From Prunus persica (taxonomy: Eukaryota > Streptophyta > Magnoliopsida > Rosales > Rosaceae), in contig NC_034016.1 of the NCBI RefSeq assembly GCF_000346465.2, positions 2,309,352 to 2,373,351 of the forward strand: a stretch of 64,000 nt of DNA, written 5' to 3'. Made by a program: the position numbers and the translations under genes. Numbering within the stretch: position 1 is the stretch's first letter; the number at the start of each line of letters is the position of its first letter. A model generated the notes under the pieces. The model did no database searches and was not told where the DNA came from. It saw nothing but the letters and a program-made list of their open reading frames with translations. Below are positions 22,530-33,899 of this stretch, piece by piece.

Positions 22530-23402
22530 GATTGGAGAGAATGAAATGTTCTTGGTATTAGCTAGCTAGTATTTAGAAGCAGGTAAGGAATTGGCTGATC
22601 AAATCGTTAGTGGATGTCGACCAAGGTTGCATTACACTCCAAAATTTGATATTACTTTCCTCACCTTCCTTATCCATAGTTTCAATTTCTTAATGTCCGC
22701 ATTAATCTTCTGGGAAAGAGTCCAAGTGCTTTACTTATCTTCTTTGGTCATATGGTGTTTATGGCCATAGCTACGTCATTTTAGCCTTCTAAACTAATGA
22801 AAAAGACATGAATATAAGTGACTGGGAAATCTTAAAGAGCTGGTATATACTTCGTTTATAGTCTGTTTTAGGTTTAGCTACGTCATTTTATGGTCATAAC
22901 TAGGTCGTTTTAGGTTTCAATTTAACTGTATTTCTTGTATAAGTATATAGCATATGTGTAGTGTGTGTGAATTTAGTATGTTATCATCCCTCTCAATATA
23001 AGAAATATCCTCCAAAACAGTTTGGTATTCTTACATACGGACTAATGTTCTTTTACTAGGTAGAGATTATCTAGCATCATAAGATACTAACATATATTTT
23101 TGTGTGTATTTACATAGAGTAATGCTAGGCATACCACCTCTCTAATAGCGGTGGAGCCCAACAATAAAATGGGGCACACTTATATTAGAGAGGTGGTTTC
23201 CAATGTGGTATATAAATGTGATATATAACTAGTATTTTTTATTCAATATACATAAAAATGCAAGTGGGATATAGTAATGCATGACATCAGCACTTGGAAC
23301 GGTTATCAGGAGTACTTGAGATTAGAACCAATTTACTACCACGTTTTTGGTGTATGAATAAACTTACCTCTTGTGAATGGCTATATATATAGAAAGCTTC
23401 AG
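22530..23402. other. GLP1 upstream region
   Basis: No gene seen. At 23124-23225 a short imperfect inverted repeat (taccacctctctaata / tattagagaggtgg) looks like a small MITE. Confidence 0.5.
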
Positions 23403-23755
23403 TTGAGGGATCCTTCAAATAAGCTTATTTGAGGGACATTCTTGTAGGACCCACTTTGTATTATATTTCACTAATCCAAACTGTCTATTTTGTAGATATT
23501 CATTTAAAGATCATCTCTACAAAATATCACTTGAATCCGATATCATTTGACCACTCAATTGAAATTTTGAAATTTTAATACTTTCTTGAAGTACCGTGTT
23601 CATTGATTTTATAGGACATAATTGGAGGTAGAAACGGTTTCCGATTTGTCTAACTTTTTTTCAAGGATGATCTATAAATGTAGACTAAAAAAATAGATGG
23701 TTTGGATCTTTGAAAAAAAATTAGTAGGGGACCCTTTATATGAGGGATCCCTCAA
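23403..23755. mobile_element. MITE with TTGAGGGATCC termini
   Basis: Left end TTGAGGGATCCTTC and inverted right end TTGAGGGATCCCTCA. The internal part also pairs imperfectly (aaactgtctattttgta..tagatggtttggat). About 353 bp, non-coding. Confidence 0.55.
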
Positions 23756-25139
23756 AAAATATATATAATTTTAAAGGTGGCTAATGTCATAACATTCGAC
23801 ATTAAAAAATTTATGTTGTATTGATCTTTTATGGATTCATTAACACCTTTTTTTGTGGTCAAGATGGGTTCATTAACTCTATCAAAGAGGTGATGTATTT
23901 CACTCCGTCAGTTTGCATCAATATAACGTTTTGGTACCTAAGACACTAAAACCAATATAAAACACTAGAACTCAAAGGAGGATGACTCATGAGAAAGCAC
24001 TAGAACTCAAGAGCTATCTCAATATCAAGAACAGATGATAAGTGCGTTAATTACTTTCCTTCTATCCCAATGTAATCTTGTATATACGATCGAGAAGAAA
24101 AATAACGTACAGAAAATTTCCCAAACACCATGTGTCTTACAGAAGTATTGAGAGAGTTGTTGAGCTACTCTGGCAAGAGACATCAACGAAATCACTGCTT
24201 TGGTGGTGTCTCTAAGTTGAAATTAGGGTTTACTTGCTTCCTACTTATATGGATCGTGTAAACAAGCTCAGCTGATGAATATCTACCGGTTGACTTGACT
24301 TGAAAGCTGCTTTCATGCTCATGCGTACATTACCCCCTTTCCTTTTTGTCAAACAAATAACGAATGAAAAGTTGCCCATTTCTAATGGCCACTGCTAAGA
24401 GTTGTCGTAGGAGGCATAATTAGGATTTTTCATAAGAACTTTCACAAGAACTTCATGTTGTTTTCTTCAATTATTAACTCTTCATAAACAATTTTAATTA
24501 GTGCTTTGGCTTTTATGTATATGGCGGTATAATGTAGCACTAATCAGATGATCCTTTTTTTATTTTTTTATTTATTACCAAACATACCTTTGTTTGTCTT
24601 CGGAGAAATTTCTCAATTAACATCATAGCTACGCAGACTTATCACCATAACTATCAAAATCATCTCTTCTATATAAATACCTAGTCCAAACCACAAGGAA
24701 AAGCACTAAGTAGTGGCAGCAGCCACTAACAAAATCACTTTTAGGAATCCAGCATGCTAAAAAGTTATGATCATGGATCCAACAAAATCATATCTCGGGT
24801 CATATCTTGTTTATGCAAATGTTCCACTTTGAAGGTCTTCAAAGAGGATAGCGATTTGAGGGTCGAAAACCCTTCATGGAACACATGCCGATTTATAGAT
24901 ATCACTGGAGGGAGATCAGACTCCCTGTTTTTTATGAGTAATATTTTGACACATGTTCTTACACTTAAACTAGCTTTAAAACTATTAAGTCCTAATGAAA
25001 ATAATAATAATTTTTTTGAAAAAAAAAAAACCCATATTATTCTTCATCATCTCTTCAAGAAAATAAAAGTCCATTTTTCTTCAATCTAGCTCATATATCT
25101 GACTGCTCACATTCTTAACAATTAATACGAATAAAAATA
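23756..25139. other. Intergenic, nothing identified
   Basis: AT-rich. The open frame at 24754-25089 ends in poly-A/T-rich codons and shows no recognisable protein pattern. Confidence 0.5.
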
Positions 25140-25924
25140 TATCTCATATATTATATGAAGAAGCAAAAAAATATTGCAAAAAAGAATGAGTGGGCTGGGA
25201 TAGAAAAGAAGTTGTTTGACAAGTTTGGGAAGAGATACAATCGTGACAAATTGAAGCAGAAACTAGCAAGAGGCTTTAGTGAAGTAGATCAAGGAATGTC
25301 ACACCCCAGATCGGCTCCGCCGTAGCACGATATTGTCCGTTTTGGGCCCCATGCCTTCACGGTTTTGTTTATGGGAACTCACTCGCAACTTCCCAGTGGG
25401 TCATCTATCTTGGGATTGCTCTAGCCCAAACTCGCTTAACTTCGGAGTTCCTATGACTCCGAAGTCAGTGAGCTCCCAAAAAGCCTCGTGCTAGATGGAG
25501 GCGGGCATGTACATATAAGGCACATCACCCCCTCTCCGTTGGCCGATGTGGGATATTACAAGGAACTAGCAACAAGAACAAGCGTGGTGCTTTATTACCC
25601 CCAAAGTGATCTTCCCTCAAGGTCAAAGTCATCTAAATCCACCAAAATGGATGAAGCCATTGAAGCTTGGGCAAAGTCTCTTAATGCCAAAACTGAAGTT
25701 TCATTGGCAAGGCTTAAGTGTAAGAGTGAGAAGGAAGTATCTTCTCCATAGAGAGAACTGAGCACCATTGAGGATTGCATGGAAATATTGGAGGCCATGG
25801 AGGGAGTGAAGGATGATGCATATGTGAAAGCTTTGGATAAGTTTACTAATTTGGATTGGAGGAAGATGTTCTTGAAGATGTCAGATCCACGGAGAAGAGT
25901 GTGGTTCAATAGCCTAGTAAAGTG
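25140..25924 (+). pseudogene. Myb/SANT-like domain gene relic, split by a Cassandra LTR
   Basis: Left part: WAGIEKKLFDKFGKRYNRDK..LARGFSEVDQG, the Myb/SANT-like (Myb_DNA-bind_3, L10-interacting MYB-type) DNA-binding module. It is interrupted at 25296 by the LTR at 25297-25560, and one copy of AGGAA is duplicated. The right part continues with SKSTKMDEAIEAWAKSLNAK, a stop (TAG near 25751), then STIEDCMEILEAMEGVKDDA and WRKMFLKMSDPRRRVWF up to TGA near 25924. The latter is the C-terminal signature of this family. The N-terminal part also lacks about 15 bp compared with the paralogue at 41085. Non-functional. Confidence 0.75.
25297..25560 (-). mobile_element. Cassandra-type TRIM solo LTR carrying 5S rRNA-like sequence
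   Basis: 264 bp beginning (minus) TGTAATATCCCACATCGGCC and ending GGGGTGTGACA, flanked by perfect 5-bp repeats aggaa (25292-25296 and 25561-25565). The internal minus-strand stretch GAACTCCGAAGTTAAGCG..TTGGGC..GGATGGGTGACC-like..CTGGGAAGT (about 25388-25452) resembles the A/C-box region of plant 5S rRNA, the defining trait of Cassandra TRIM elements. Only one LTR is present, so it is a solo LTR left by recombination. Confidence 0.9.
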
Positions 25925-26958
25925 AACGACAGTGAATCATTAGTCTTAATTTTTTTTTAATTGAATGATTAATTGAGCTTGACACTTATATATGATTAAA
26001 TGTCCTGGTTTTCTGCTTGTGGTTTGTAATTAATAGGAGATTGGATTGGAGTTGTGAAAACTTTTAAATAGATTCAATGGTTATGTATTAAAACCTTGTG
26101 GATATGCTCTCTTTTTTTTGCTTACTAGTAAATATTTGGAGCACATAGTACCTCCCGATTTCTTGCTCATTTTTAGGTGCTTTCTCCTATGTGCCTTCTT
26201 CATCTATTGTTGTGTATTCTTCAATAAGTATGCTAATTGAGCTTGTCGATTATATATGTATGATATTAAAATATGAATGTTTAAATAGTATGTTTAAAAT
26301 AATTTTAATAATGTTTATCAAAATATCTTAATTATAAAAAATGAAAAAAAAATTGTTTTCAAGAATTCAACTAAACATATTTTCAAATTTAAAAGATTCA
26401 AAACAGTTTTCAAGTTGCATACCAAACAACTTTTTGAATCTTAAAAAATGGATTAGAGAACTCCTTGTTTGTAAGACAAATCACATTTTTTTAGTTCCCT
26501 ACTTGAATAGAATACCAAACATGCCCTAACTGGCTACAAGATGTTGCGTTCAAATATTTGTATCTATTGATTGATTCAAATAAAGTTCAAGAGGACTCAT
26601 GATATTTGACTAAAGAGTTGTTGAAAATTCAGCCTCCACCTGATTCTCTATAACCTAGGCCAACATACCAATGTTGAAAAGGCAAGGGTGAGCATTGCTA
26701 AGTTGTAATGATATCTTTGTGGAATGCAGATGTTGCCGATTTGTCATTTTTCAAGTCAATTGTCAGCACACAGCACTACACACTATATATAATATTGCAT
26801 TTATATCAAAATTCACAGGATAAGGCATCCATAAACAACCATTTTTATTCAATTCATATTAGATCATAATATTTTTTGTAAGTAGTGAAAAACAACCATT
26901 TGTATTTTGTAAGGCCTTTTCTACTTTCCACATATAATTATCTTTTTTTTTTTTAATT
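25925..26958. repeat. Duplicated block 3' of GLP2
   Basis: No gene. The stretch from about 26155 (tcttgctcatttttaggtgc) to 26958 recurs almost in full at about 45345-46116 before GLP5. From 26520 on it recurs before GLP4 (41330-41804). It contains tattt within gatatttgactaaagagttg (26603-26607), which is the empty-site counterpart of solo LTR B. Confidence 0.75.
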
Positions 26959-27826
26959 CTAATTGTTGTCGTACCAGAACTGTTTCTGGAGATAGTCAAC
27001 CACCTTATTATCGACTTGGAAGGCCTTGGTTAGAACATCAGGATTGATGGGAGGCTTGGAGCCAAACACTGCATTGGCTATGGTGATCACTCCTGGGTTC
27101 TGGCTGCTGAGCCCAGCAAAGGCTACAGCGTTGACATGTCCCACATTGAGTTGAAAGTGAATGAGGCCAATTGGGAACACAAACACATCTCCCTTGTTCA
27201 ACACTTTGGTGAATAGGCGATTGCCATCACCGTTGGATGTGACGAAACCAACATAGAGTGTTCCTTCCAAGACCGCAAGGATTTCGGAGGCACGAGGGTG
27301 AGTGTGAGGAGGGTTTAGGCCATTTGGTGCAAAGTCTAGGCGGGCCAAGGATATGCCAAGAGTGTTCAGTCCTGCTAGGTTGTCCACATTCACAGCTGTC
27401 ACATTTGAACCAACCGGATTTTGTGTGTTTCTTGGATTTTGAAGCCCAGAAAAGAAGAAATCATTTGCATTGGCAAGCTTTGGGTCCTTGCAGAATTTCC
27501 CATTCACAAACACTGTTTGCACCAAAAAGAAAAAAAGCAATAAAGTTTTAGTATTAGTAAGTTGACAGCAAGTGCATTGACATGTACAATATATGTATTT
27601 AGACCATATATAATTACTTCCTCTCTAACAGAGGTAAAATCTCCGTAAGTGGAACCAATAGTAGGGAAAAATATAATATAGCACGATATAGATGTATACC
27701 ACCATCTTTGATGTCCTTAAGTGCTACACAGAAGTCCTGCAGAGGACTGGGGTCAGAGGCAGAGGCAAGGAACGTTGCAAATGCCAATATGGCAAGAGTG
27801 CTTATGAGACAATGAACACCTTTCAT
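26959..27826 (-). CDS. Germin-like protein 2 (GLP2, beta type), 226 aa, two exons
   Basis: Exons 27826-27700 and 27512-26959; short 187-bp phase-1 GT..AG intron. Signal peptide [22 protein letters not shown]. Metal-binding boxes are intact: [18 protein letters not shown] and [18 protein letters not shown]. An SNVTAVN sequence offers an N-glycosylation site. It differs from GLP4/5 by ARLDF for ARIDF, ASEILAV for ATEILVV, and a shorter intron. It has its own TATA box at 27916-27923. Expected role as for other subfamily-1 GLPs: extracellular matrix cupin linked to defence or redox. No lesion. Confidence 0.95.
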
Positions 27827-27915
27827 CGCAGTACTCTTAAAGCAAGGTTGCCTTAAAACTTTGTGTAGAGAGGTTGTCTGAGGGTGGGATGAAAATCCTT
27901 CATGGCATATGAGTC

Positions 27916-27923
27916 TATTTATA
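27916..27923 (-). promoter_or_regulatory. TATA box of GLP2
   Basis: TATAAATA on the minus strand, 90 bp upstream of the ATG, at the position conserved in the array. Confidence 0.7.
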
Positions 27924-28319
27924 GATTAAAGAGAATGGACTGGTCTTCTACTCTTGGATATAATTTTCCATGTCGAAGCGGGTAAAAACTTAAATATCAT
28001 ATTTAGAAGCAAGTCAATACTAGTGGGTACTATAATATATTGACCAAAATTTGATGTTAATTTCTTCCGTCCTGATGCATAGTACTTGAATTTTTTACTT
28101 CACATTGATTGCATCTTTTTTTGCATTTTTTGTTCTACTCGTAAGGAATCAAATGCATATGCATAGGCTTATTGTCTTTCGTCGACACAAGGGCTATTAG
28201 GGTTGTTTAATACAAGGTGAGGTGAAGAAGAAGATGTTTATATAATCATGATGGCAAAGACCAGGTATTAGGAGTTGTACCAGAAAGAGAGTAGTTATAG
28301 GAGACAATTATATTAAAAA

Positions 28320-30300
28320 AATTTAGTTGGTATTTAACCAATGGAAACGTTCAATATCTATGTTATATGGATTCATTCTACCATAGAAAATGATGGTGAC
28401 AATACCTCAACATAAAATATAACGGTCCCCCAATTGCTCCTGTCATTTCCACCTGCTTGCACCTAGAAAGTCCAGTGCATGACTTTTTCTTCCTTTTTAT
28501 TTTTTCACCTTCTAGAGCTAGTTTGAAACAGGTCTTGCTCGGCTGCTCGTGGTGGATTTTCTGTGAGTTAGTTTTGGGCCTTGTTTGTGATTGTGACTTG
28601 AGCCTAGCTATGGGGTTTTTTGTTCGAAACGTTTTTTCTTTTTAGGCCTTAAAAGACAGGTTAGGCCTTAAAAAACAAACCCATAAATTTATTTAAGTAG
28701 CTCTTCCCTCTAAATCTTGTCCAACACCCCATCATACACCAAATCAACCAACGATACAAGGTTTTACCGTACTTCTTCTAACTATAATACTTAAAACAAC
28801 AGCAGTAACTATGATAAAGGGAAAGACTCAAAAGGATTTAATGAGCAAGACAAACCCATGCGGCAGGACCCATCACACTAACCCAACCAAAGCACATGAG
28901 GGCAGGACCCATCACACTAACCCATGCGACTCTCCCAAGAGGCCCTCACGGGCCTATATCATATCCTGCTGGCGTTTGTTGTTCCCCCCGAAAATGAAAG
29001 ACACATGTCAGTCTGTCACCGATCACCCAATAGAATGGTTCCACTTCATCAGTCTCCTAAATTCTATATCGGAAAAAGACAATTAAGAGGTCTCATCTCC
29101 CCTGTATAAAAGGGAATACTTTCCAGCTTAAAAAGGTAATCTAAACTTTATCCATACTTAAGTACAATACTTTTAGCCTTCTTTGAGAAAGACTGATTGA
29201 CTTAGGCATCAGAGAGTAGTCGGTGAACCCACCATCACCTCTTTTGTGACCCATTCTTGTTGCATTTTAAGGAGATTGGAGCTACCCAGCACTGTACTTG
29301 GTGTAACATGGGTGAAAAATGCCTTTAATTTTTCAACCCTTGCTCGGTACTTAGACTCCTCCTAAGTTAGCCTTTGCACCTCCAACTCGTGAGGCATCAA
29401 ATTTCACGCAGCTACACAAAACAAGTGAATGTCAACACACCCAAGCAAGACTTGCCTACACAGGAAAACTCTCACACACAATATAGGGCAAGGTTTCCAA
29501 CCTTCTATTTCTCCAAATAGCAAAGGATTACAAGCTTTTACTTTTTGTTGGACTACCACATCACTTGGTATCTCAACTCAATCTTCACACGGTATTTATA
29601 AGCATAAAACATGTAGATGACATCCCCATCTACTAAGGAAACGTTGGCAGCCTCTAGATTTGCCACCTAAACATTCGTTTCTATCACAAAACCTGTCCAG
29701 CCCACTCTTGACACCACCTTTCAACCCATTATGCCTTGAGGGCTATTTTTACTCCTTAAAAATCTCCCCCACTACTTGGGACATGCAGCCACTATCATGT
29801 AACCTCCCCCACTTACTCTAACACTTATCCACATCCCGAATTTTAAGCTACAGCACTCCCAGCCACGTTCAAACTCCTTTGAAACTACTCAAAACCGTTC
29901 AGCCACATCAGAATCCCTCTATAGCACGTCTGCCAGTATCCTGCCTCGTCCTAGTACACCTCCTGTCGACATGCTTTGAGCGCCCCTGCACTGCACGCTT
30001 GCCTACGCTGCGCTGTTGCCGAGTCTTGTTGCCACTCTCAGCCCAAAACTCACTTTTTCGAAATTGTCTTGCTTTTAGTGTGCACCTCTATTGCACCAAT
30101 GGCTTGCCTTAGCATGGTGCAAAGCATCAAAACCACACCATGGCCTATGCCACTTGCTAAGGGTCTTACACTTGGCCACTCAAAGTGCGATAGAGACATA
30201 CAGAAGTACGACTTCAAGACCACGTCCATCCTTGAGGAAGGGCTAACTGAGTTTGATGCACTCTGATTGGTGGTGTGAATTCCAAGCATCTCAAATATAG
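28320..30300. repeat. Duplicated upstream block, with an extra 1.08 kb relative to its paralogue
   Basis: 28320-28620 matches 43900-44110 and 48240-48500 (tttaaccaatggaaacgttcaat). 28915-29083 plus 30168-30290 match 44165-44340 and 44341-44465 (gtcaccgatcacccaatagaatgg; cgatagagacatacagaa). The intervening 29084-30167 has no counterpart at 44340, so it is an insertion here or a deletion there. It includes a TATA-like cctgtataaaaggg at 29100 and looks LTR-like, but I could not define termini. No gene. Confidence 0.6.
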
Positions 30301-32723
30301 TAAAAACAAGACTTGACTAAATTGGGGGAAAAAATTAAGTAAAAACAAAATCAACGAGAAGGGTCGATTCGAGCTAAGGAGTTGTCAACTCAAATTGATT
30401 GTATTATCAGCAATCAAGTAGAATCACAACGGGAATAGTACGTTGTTTGGGAAATAATAGCAGCAGATGGCAGCGCAATCTTCAACATAGTTGGGGTTGT
30501 AATATGCATGAAATATGTTTAGGGATCAATTGTAATCAATTTGAAATATGTTGAGATAAATTGTGTGGAAGAGAGCCTCCATTCTTCTTGCTTAGGAATC
30601 CAACTCCTTGACGCTTAAAATAGCTTGGAGCAAAATTCGAGCTACTTTGATAAAATCTTCACTACTGGTAAGGAATTAAATGCATTATGCATAGCCTTAT
30701 TTGTCTAGCTTGGAGCTAAGGTGGATGTCAATAACAGGAAGGATATGAGTTGTATTAAGATTCTATTGAAAGCATGTATAATAGTTGAGTAACTAAATCT
30801 CAATTAGGTTAGCTAAAAGAGAACCACAAACTAAATATATCAACCAAAATTCATTCTACCAACTAAATTTAGAAAGTTGAGTGCATGATGACTTTCTCTT
30901 ATTTTTTCATTTTTCACCTTCTAGCTAGTTTGAAACTGGTCTTGCTCTTCCTTTTTAGAAGCAACGGCTGCTCCTCACTATCCTCCCATTTGTGGTTAAT
31001 TAGTTGGTGGATGTAATTATGGGACCTGCTTTTCCCTCAAATTCTTCTCTTCGTCTTTACTTTTTCTCTCTAGTAATTAACTTTTTTCTTTTCTTTTCAA
31101 AGGTTGAATCAAACTTATTTTTTGGGTTTTGTCGGATGGAATCTTTCCAGTTGATCCACATGTGTGAATTTTGCATGCAAAATGGATTTTAAGTACGATT
31201 CAAACTTTTTTCTTTTTCGTGTCTACTTGGGAACCTAACTTTTGAAACCTGCAGAGGATTCCAATTCATTGTAGATCCAACAAAATCCAACTGCTCCACC
31301 TCCAAAACATAGAGATTTACCTGGGGTTGATTTTCGGATGCATTGGATCGGATTGAAAAAGGAGATTTCAATTCCATTCCAAAAAAAAATTAGAATGAAA
31401 ATTCTTTTCCAATTTCGTTCCAAAAAGAATTTCAGAATTTCAATATCCATTTCAATTTGTAAAACTCGAAATTTTCAGAAATTTTGGATATTTTAGGAAC
31501 TTACATGTTTCAGAATTTTCCCTTCCAACTTTTTGTTGGGTTTTGTTTGCTTCTTGCTTTTGCAAGATTTTGTCTCATCCCTAGTTCTCTAGGGTTTGTT
31601 TAGTAGCGTACTCACCAAAATCGGAAATTTTCATATTAGAATCGGATAGAACTAGGGATTCGAAAGTTCCAAAATCCAAAAGTTCTGGAAAAAAAAAAAA
31701 AAAAAAGAGAAAAAACGATTAGAAATAGAATGTATTTCAAGATTCTGAAAATTCCAAAATATATTAAGGGTTCAAGCTTAGTCTACACATAATGACAAGT
31801 TTCATGTTGAATTTGATATGACTTAATTGAAAATTTGAAAAATCATACGGAAAAGCTCGAAAATTTCCGATCACTTAAAAAAACAAGAGAGAGAAAATAA
31901 GTTAAACAATTGAAAACTAAAAATAAAATGATTAGCAAACAACCCCTAAAGAAGTTTATTCTATAATTGCCTAATGCCTCTAATAAAGATAAACAATTTT
32001 AGTGTAAAATTAGTTACCAAAGAAGTTCTTAAAGAAATTTGAACATTGAAAATTAAAATCTAGTTTTCAAATTCACCAAAAAATTATCATAATTCCAAAA
32101 CTTTATGGGTAATTTTTTATTTTTTTATTTTTTTATCACTCGAGTTAGGCTCAAATTTAAATTTGATCACCGAAACTTCAATTTTCCCAATTTCATCATT
32201 GTACTTGTACTTGTAGTCGTTAAGAAAATATGCAGAAAAACAATGGGTAACAGAGTTTATGGAGACTCAATGGAAGCAAGAAATAGTAAATAAATATAAA
32301 TACGGAATTACAACAACAATTACTCTGAAGTTTCAGATCACTGAGAGTGTAAGCTTTTCACTTTTATATATGGATCATGATTTTGGACTGAAGAGTTGTT
32401 GAAAACATTCAGCCTCTACATGATATCTTTGTTGAATGCATGTTATTATCAATTTGTCAGTCAAGTAAAATGTCCAAACTACAAGTATGAGATTAAGAAG
32501 AAAGCAAATAATAATATGTTTTCTATCAATATCCACTGAAAGATGAGGTATACGCATACATAAACGACCATCTTATTCAACTAATTTCAGCTAATACATA
32601 GTAATTTGCAGGTAGTGAAAAACATATTGGCCAACTTAATACATCCAAACCAAGCTCATTAACCGTTTCTTCCTCGGCCTTAATTTTTCTGCTTTCCACA
32701 TACAATTAATTAATTTCTTTCTT
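30301..32723. repeat. More duplicated array flank
   Basis: 30590-30720 recurs at 44730-44840 (ccaactccttgacgc.taaaatag). 31095-31230 recurs in 35150-35300 and 52330-52465 (tgtcggatggaatcttt.cag). 32385-32430 is a diverged copy of the gactaaagagttgttgaaaattcagcc block. A poly-A tract lies near 31687-31706. No gene. Confidence 0.6.
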
Positions 32724-33644
32724 CTAATTATTGTTGTCGTACCAGAACTGTTTCTGGAGATACTCAACCGCCTTGTTGTCCACTTGGAAGGCCTTAGCTA
32801 GAACCTCAGGATTGATGGGAGGGTCGGAACCAAAAACTGCATTTGCAATGGTTATCACTCCTGGGTTCTGACTGCTGAGGGCAGCTTGGGCTACAGCGTC
32901 ACCTTCTCCCACATTGAGTTGGAAGTGAATGAGGCCAATTGGGAACACAAACACATCTCCCTTGTTCAACACTTTAGTGAATAGGCGATTATTATCGGCA
33001 TTCGATGTGACGAAACCAACATAGAGTGTTCCTTCCAAGACTAAAAGGATTTCGGTGGCACGAGGGTGAGTATGAGGAGGGTTTAGGCCATTTCGTGCAA
33101 AGTCTATGCGAGCCAGGGATATACCAAGAGTGTTCAGTCCTGCTATTTGGTCCACATTCACGGCTGTCACTGTTGAACCAAGTGGATTTTGTGTGCTTCT
33201 TGCAATTTGAAGCCCAGAAAAGAAGAAATCATTTGCATTGGCAAGCTTTGGGTCCTTGCAGAATTTCCCATTCACAAACACTGGTTGTACAAAACAAAAG
33301 AAAAAAAGCAATCACACTTTTTACTATTAGTAAGTTGACAGCATACATTAACGTGAACAATATATATGTATGATTATATTTGGACCACATTTAGCCAAGC
33401 ATAAATAGTTAACAGAAAACCAATATCTTCATAATATTCCTAATTCCTAACAAAAATAATTAATGTGAAAATAAATAGTAGGGAAAAATATAACATAGTA
33501 CATAATATATTGTATACCAGCAGATTTGGTGTCATTAAGTGCTACACAGAAGTCCTGAAGAGGGCTAGGGTCAGAGGCAAAGACAAGGATGGTTGCAAAT
33601 GCCAATATGGCAAGAGTGTTTATAAGAAAATGAACACCTTCCAT
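32724..33644 (-). CDS. Germin-like protein 3 (GLP3, alpha type), 227 aa, two exons
   Basis: Exons 33644-33518 and 33280-32724 with a 237-bp phase-1 intron. It starts [16 protein letters not shown] (MEG where the others have MKG) with a secretory signal ending near VFASDP. Box [19 protein letters not shown] and box [19 protein letters not shown] keep all metal ligands. Oddities: FARNGLNPP instead of [22 protein letters not shown] instead of the [13 protein letters not shown] type, [10 protein letters not shown], and one extra Asn at the C terminus. It shares alpha-type features with GLP1 ([25 protein letters not shown]). TATA box at 33739-33746. Intact. Confidence 0.95.
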
Positions 33645-33738
33645 CACAGTTGGCTTAGCTTAGCTAGGTTGCCTCAAACTTGTTGTGTAGAGAGTTGGTT
33701 TGAGGGTGGAATGAAAATCCTTCATGGGATATGAAGTC

Positions 33739-33746
33739 TATTTATA
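33739..33746 (-). promoter_or_regulatory. TATA box of GLP3
   Basis: TATAAATA on the minus strand, 95 bp upstream of the ATG. Confidence 0.7.
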
Positions 33747-33899
33747 GATTGGAGAAAATGAACTGGTGTTGTAGAAAAAGTAGGTAAAGACTAAAAAAAA
33801 AATTTAGAAGCAGGTTGGTAATTGATAAAATCTTCATTAGTGGGAAAATTATCTTACTAAAATTTGGTATTAGCTTCTTCCTTCCTGATCCATAGTTGT

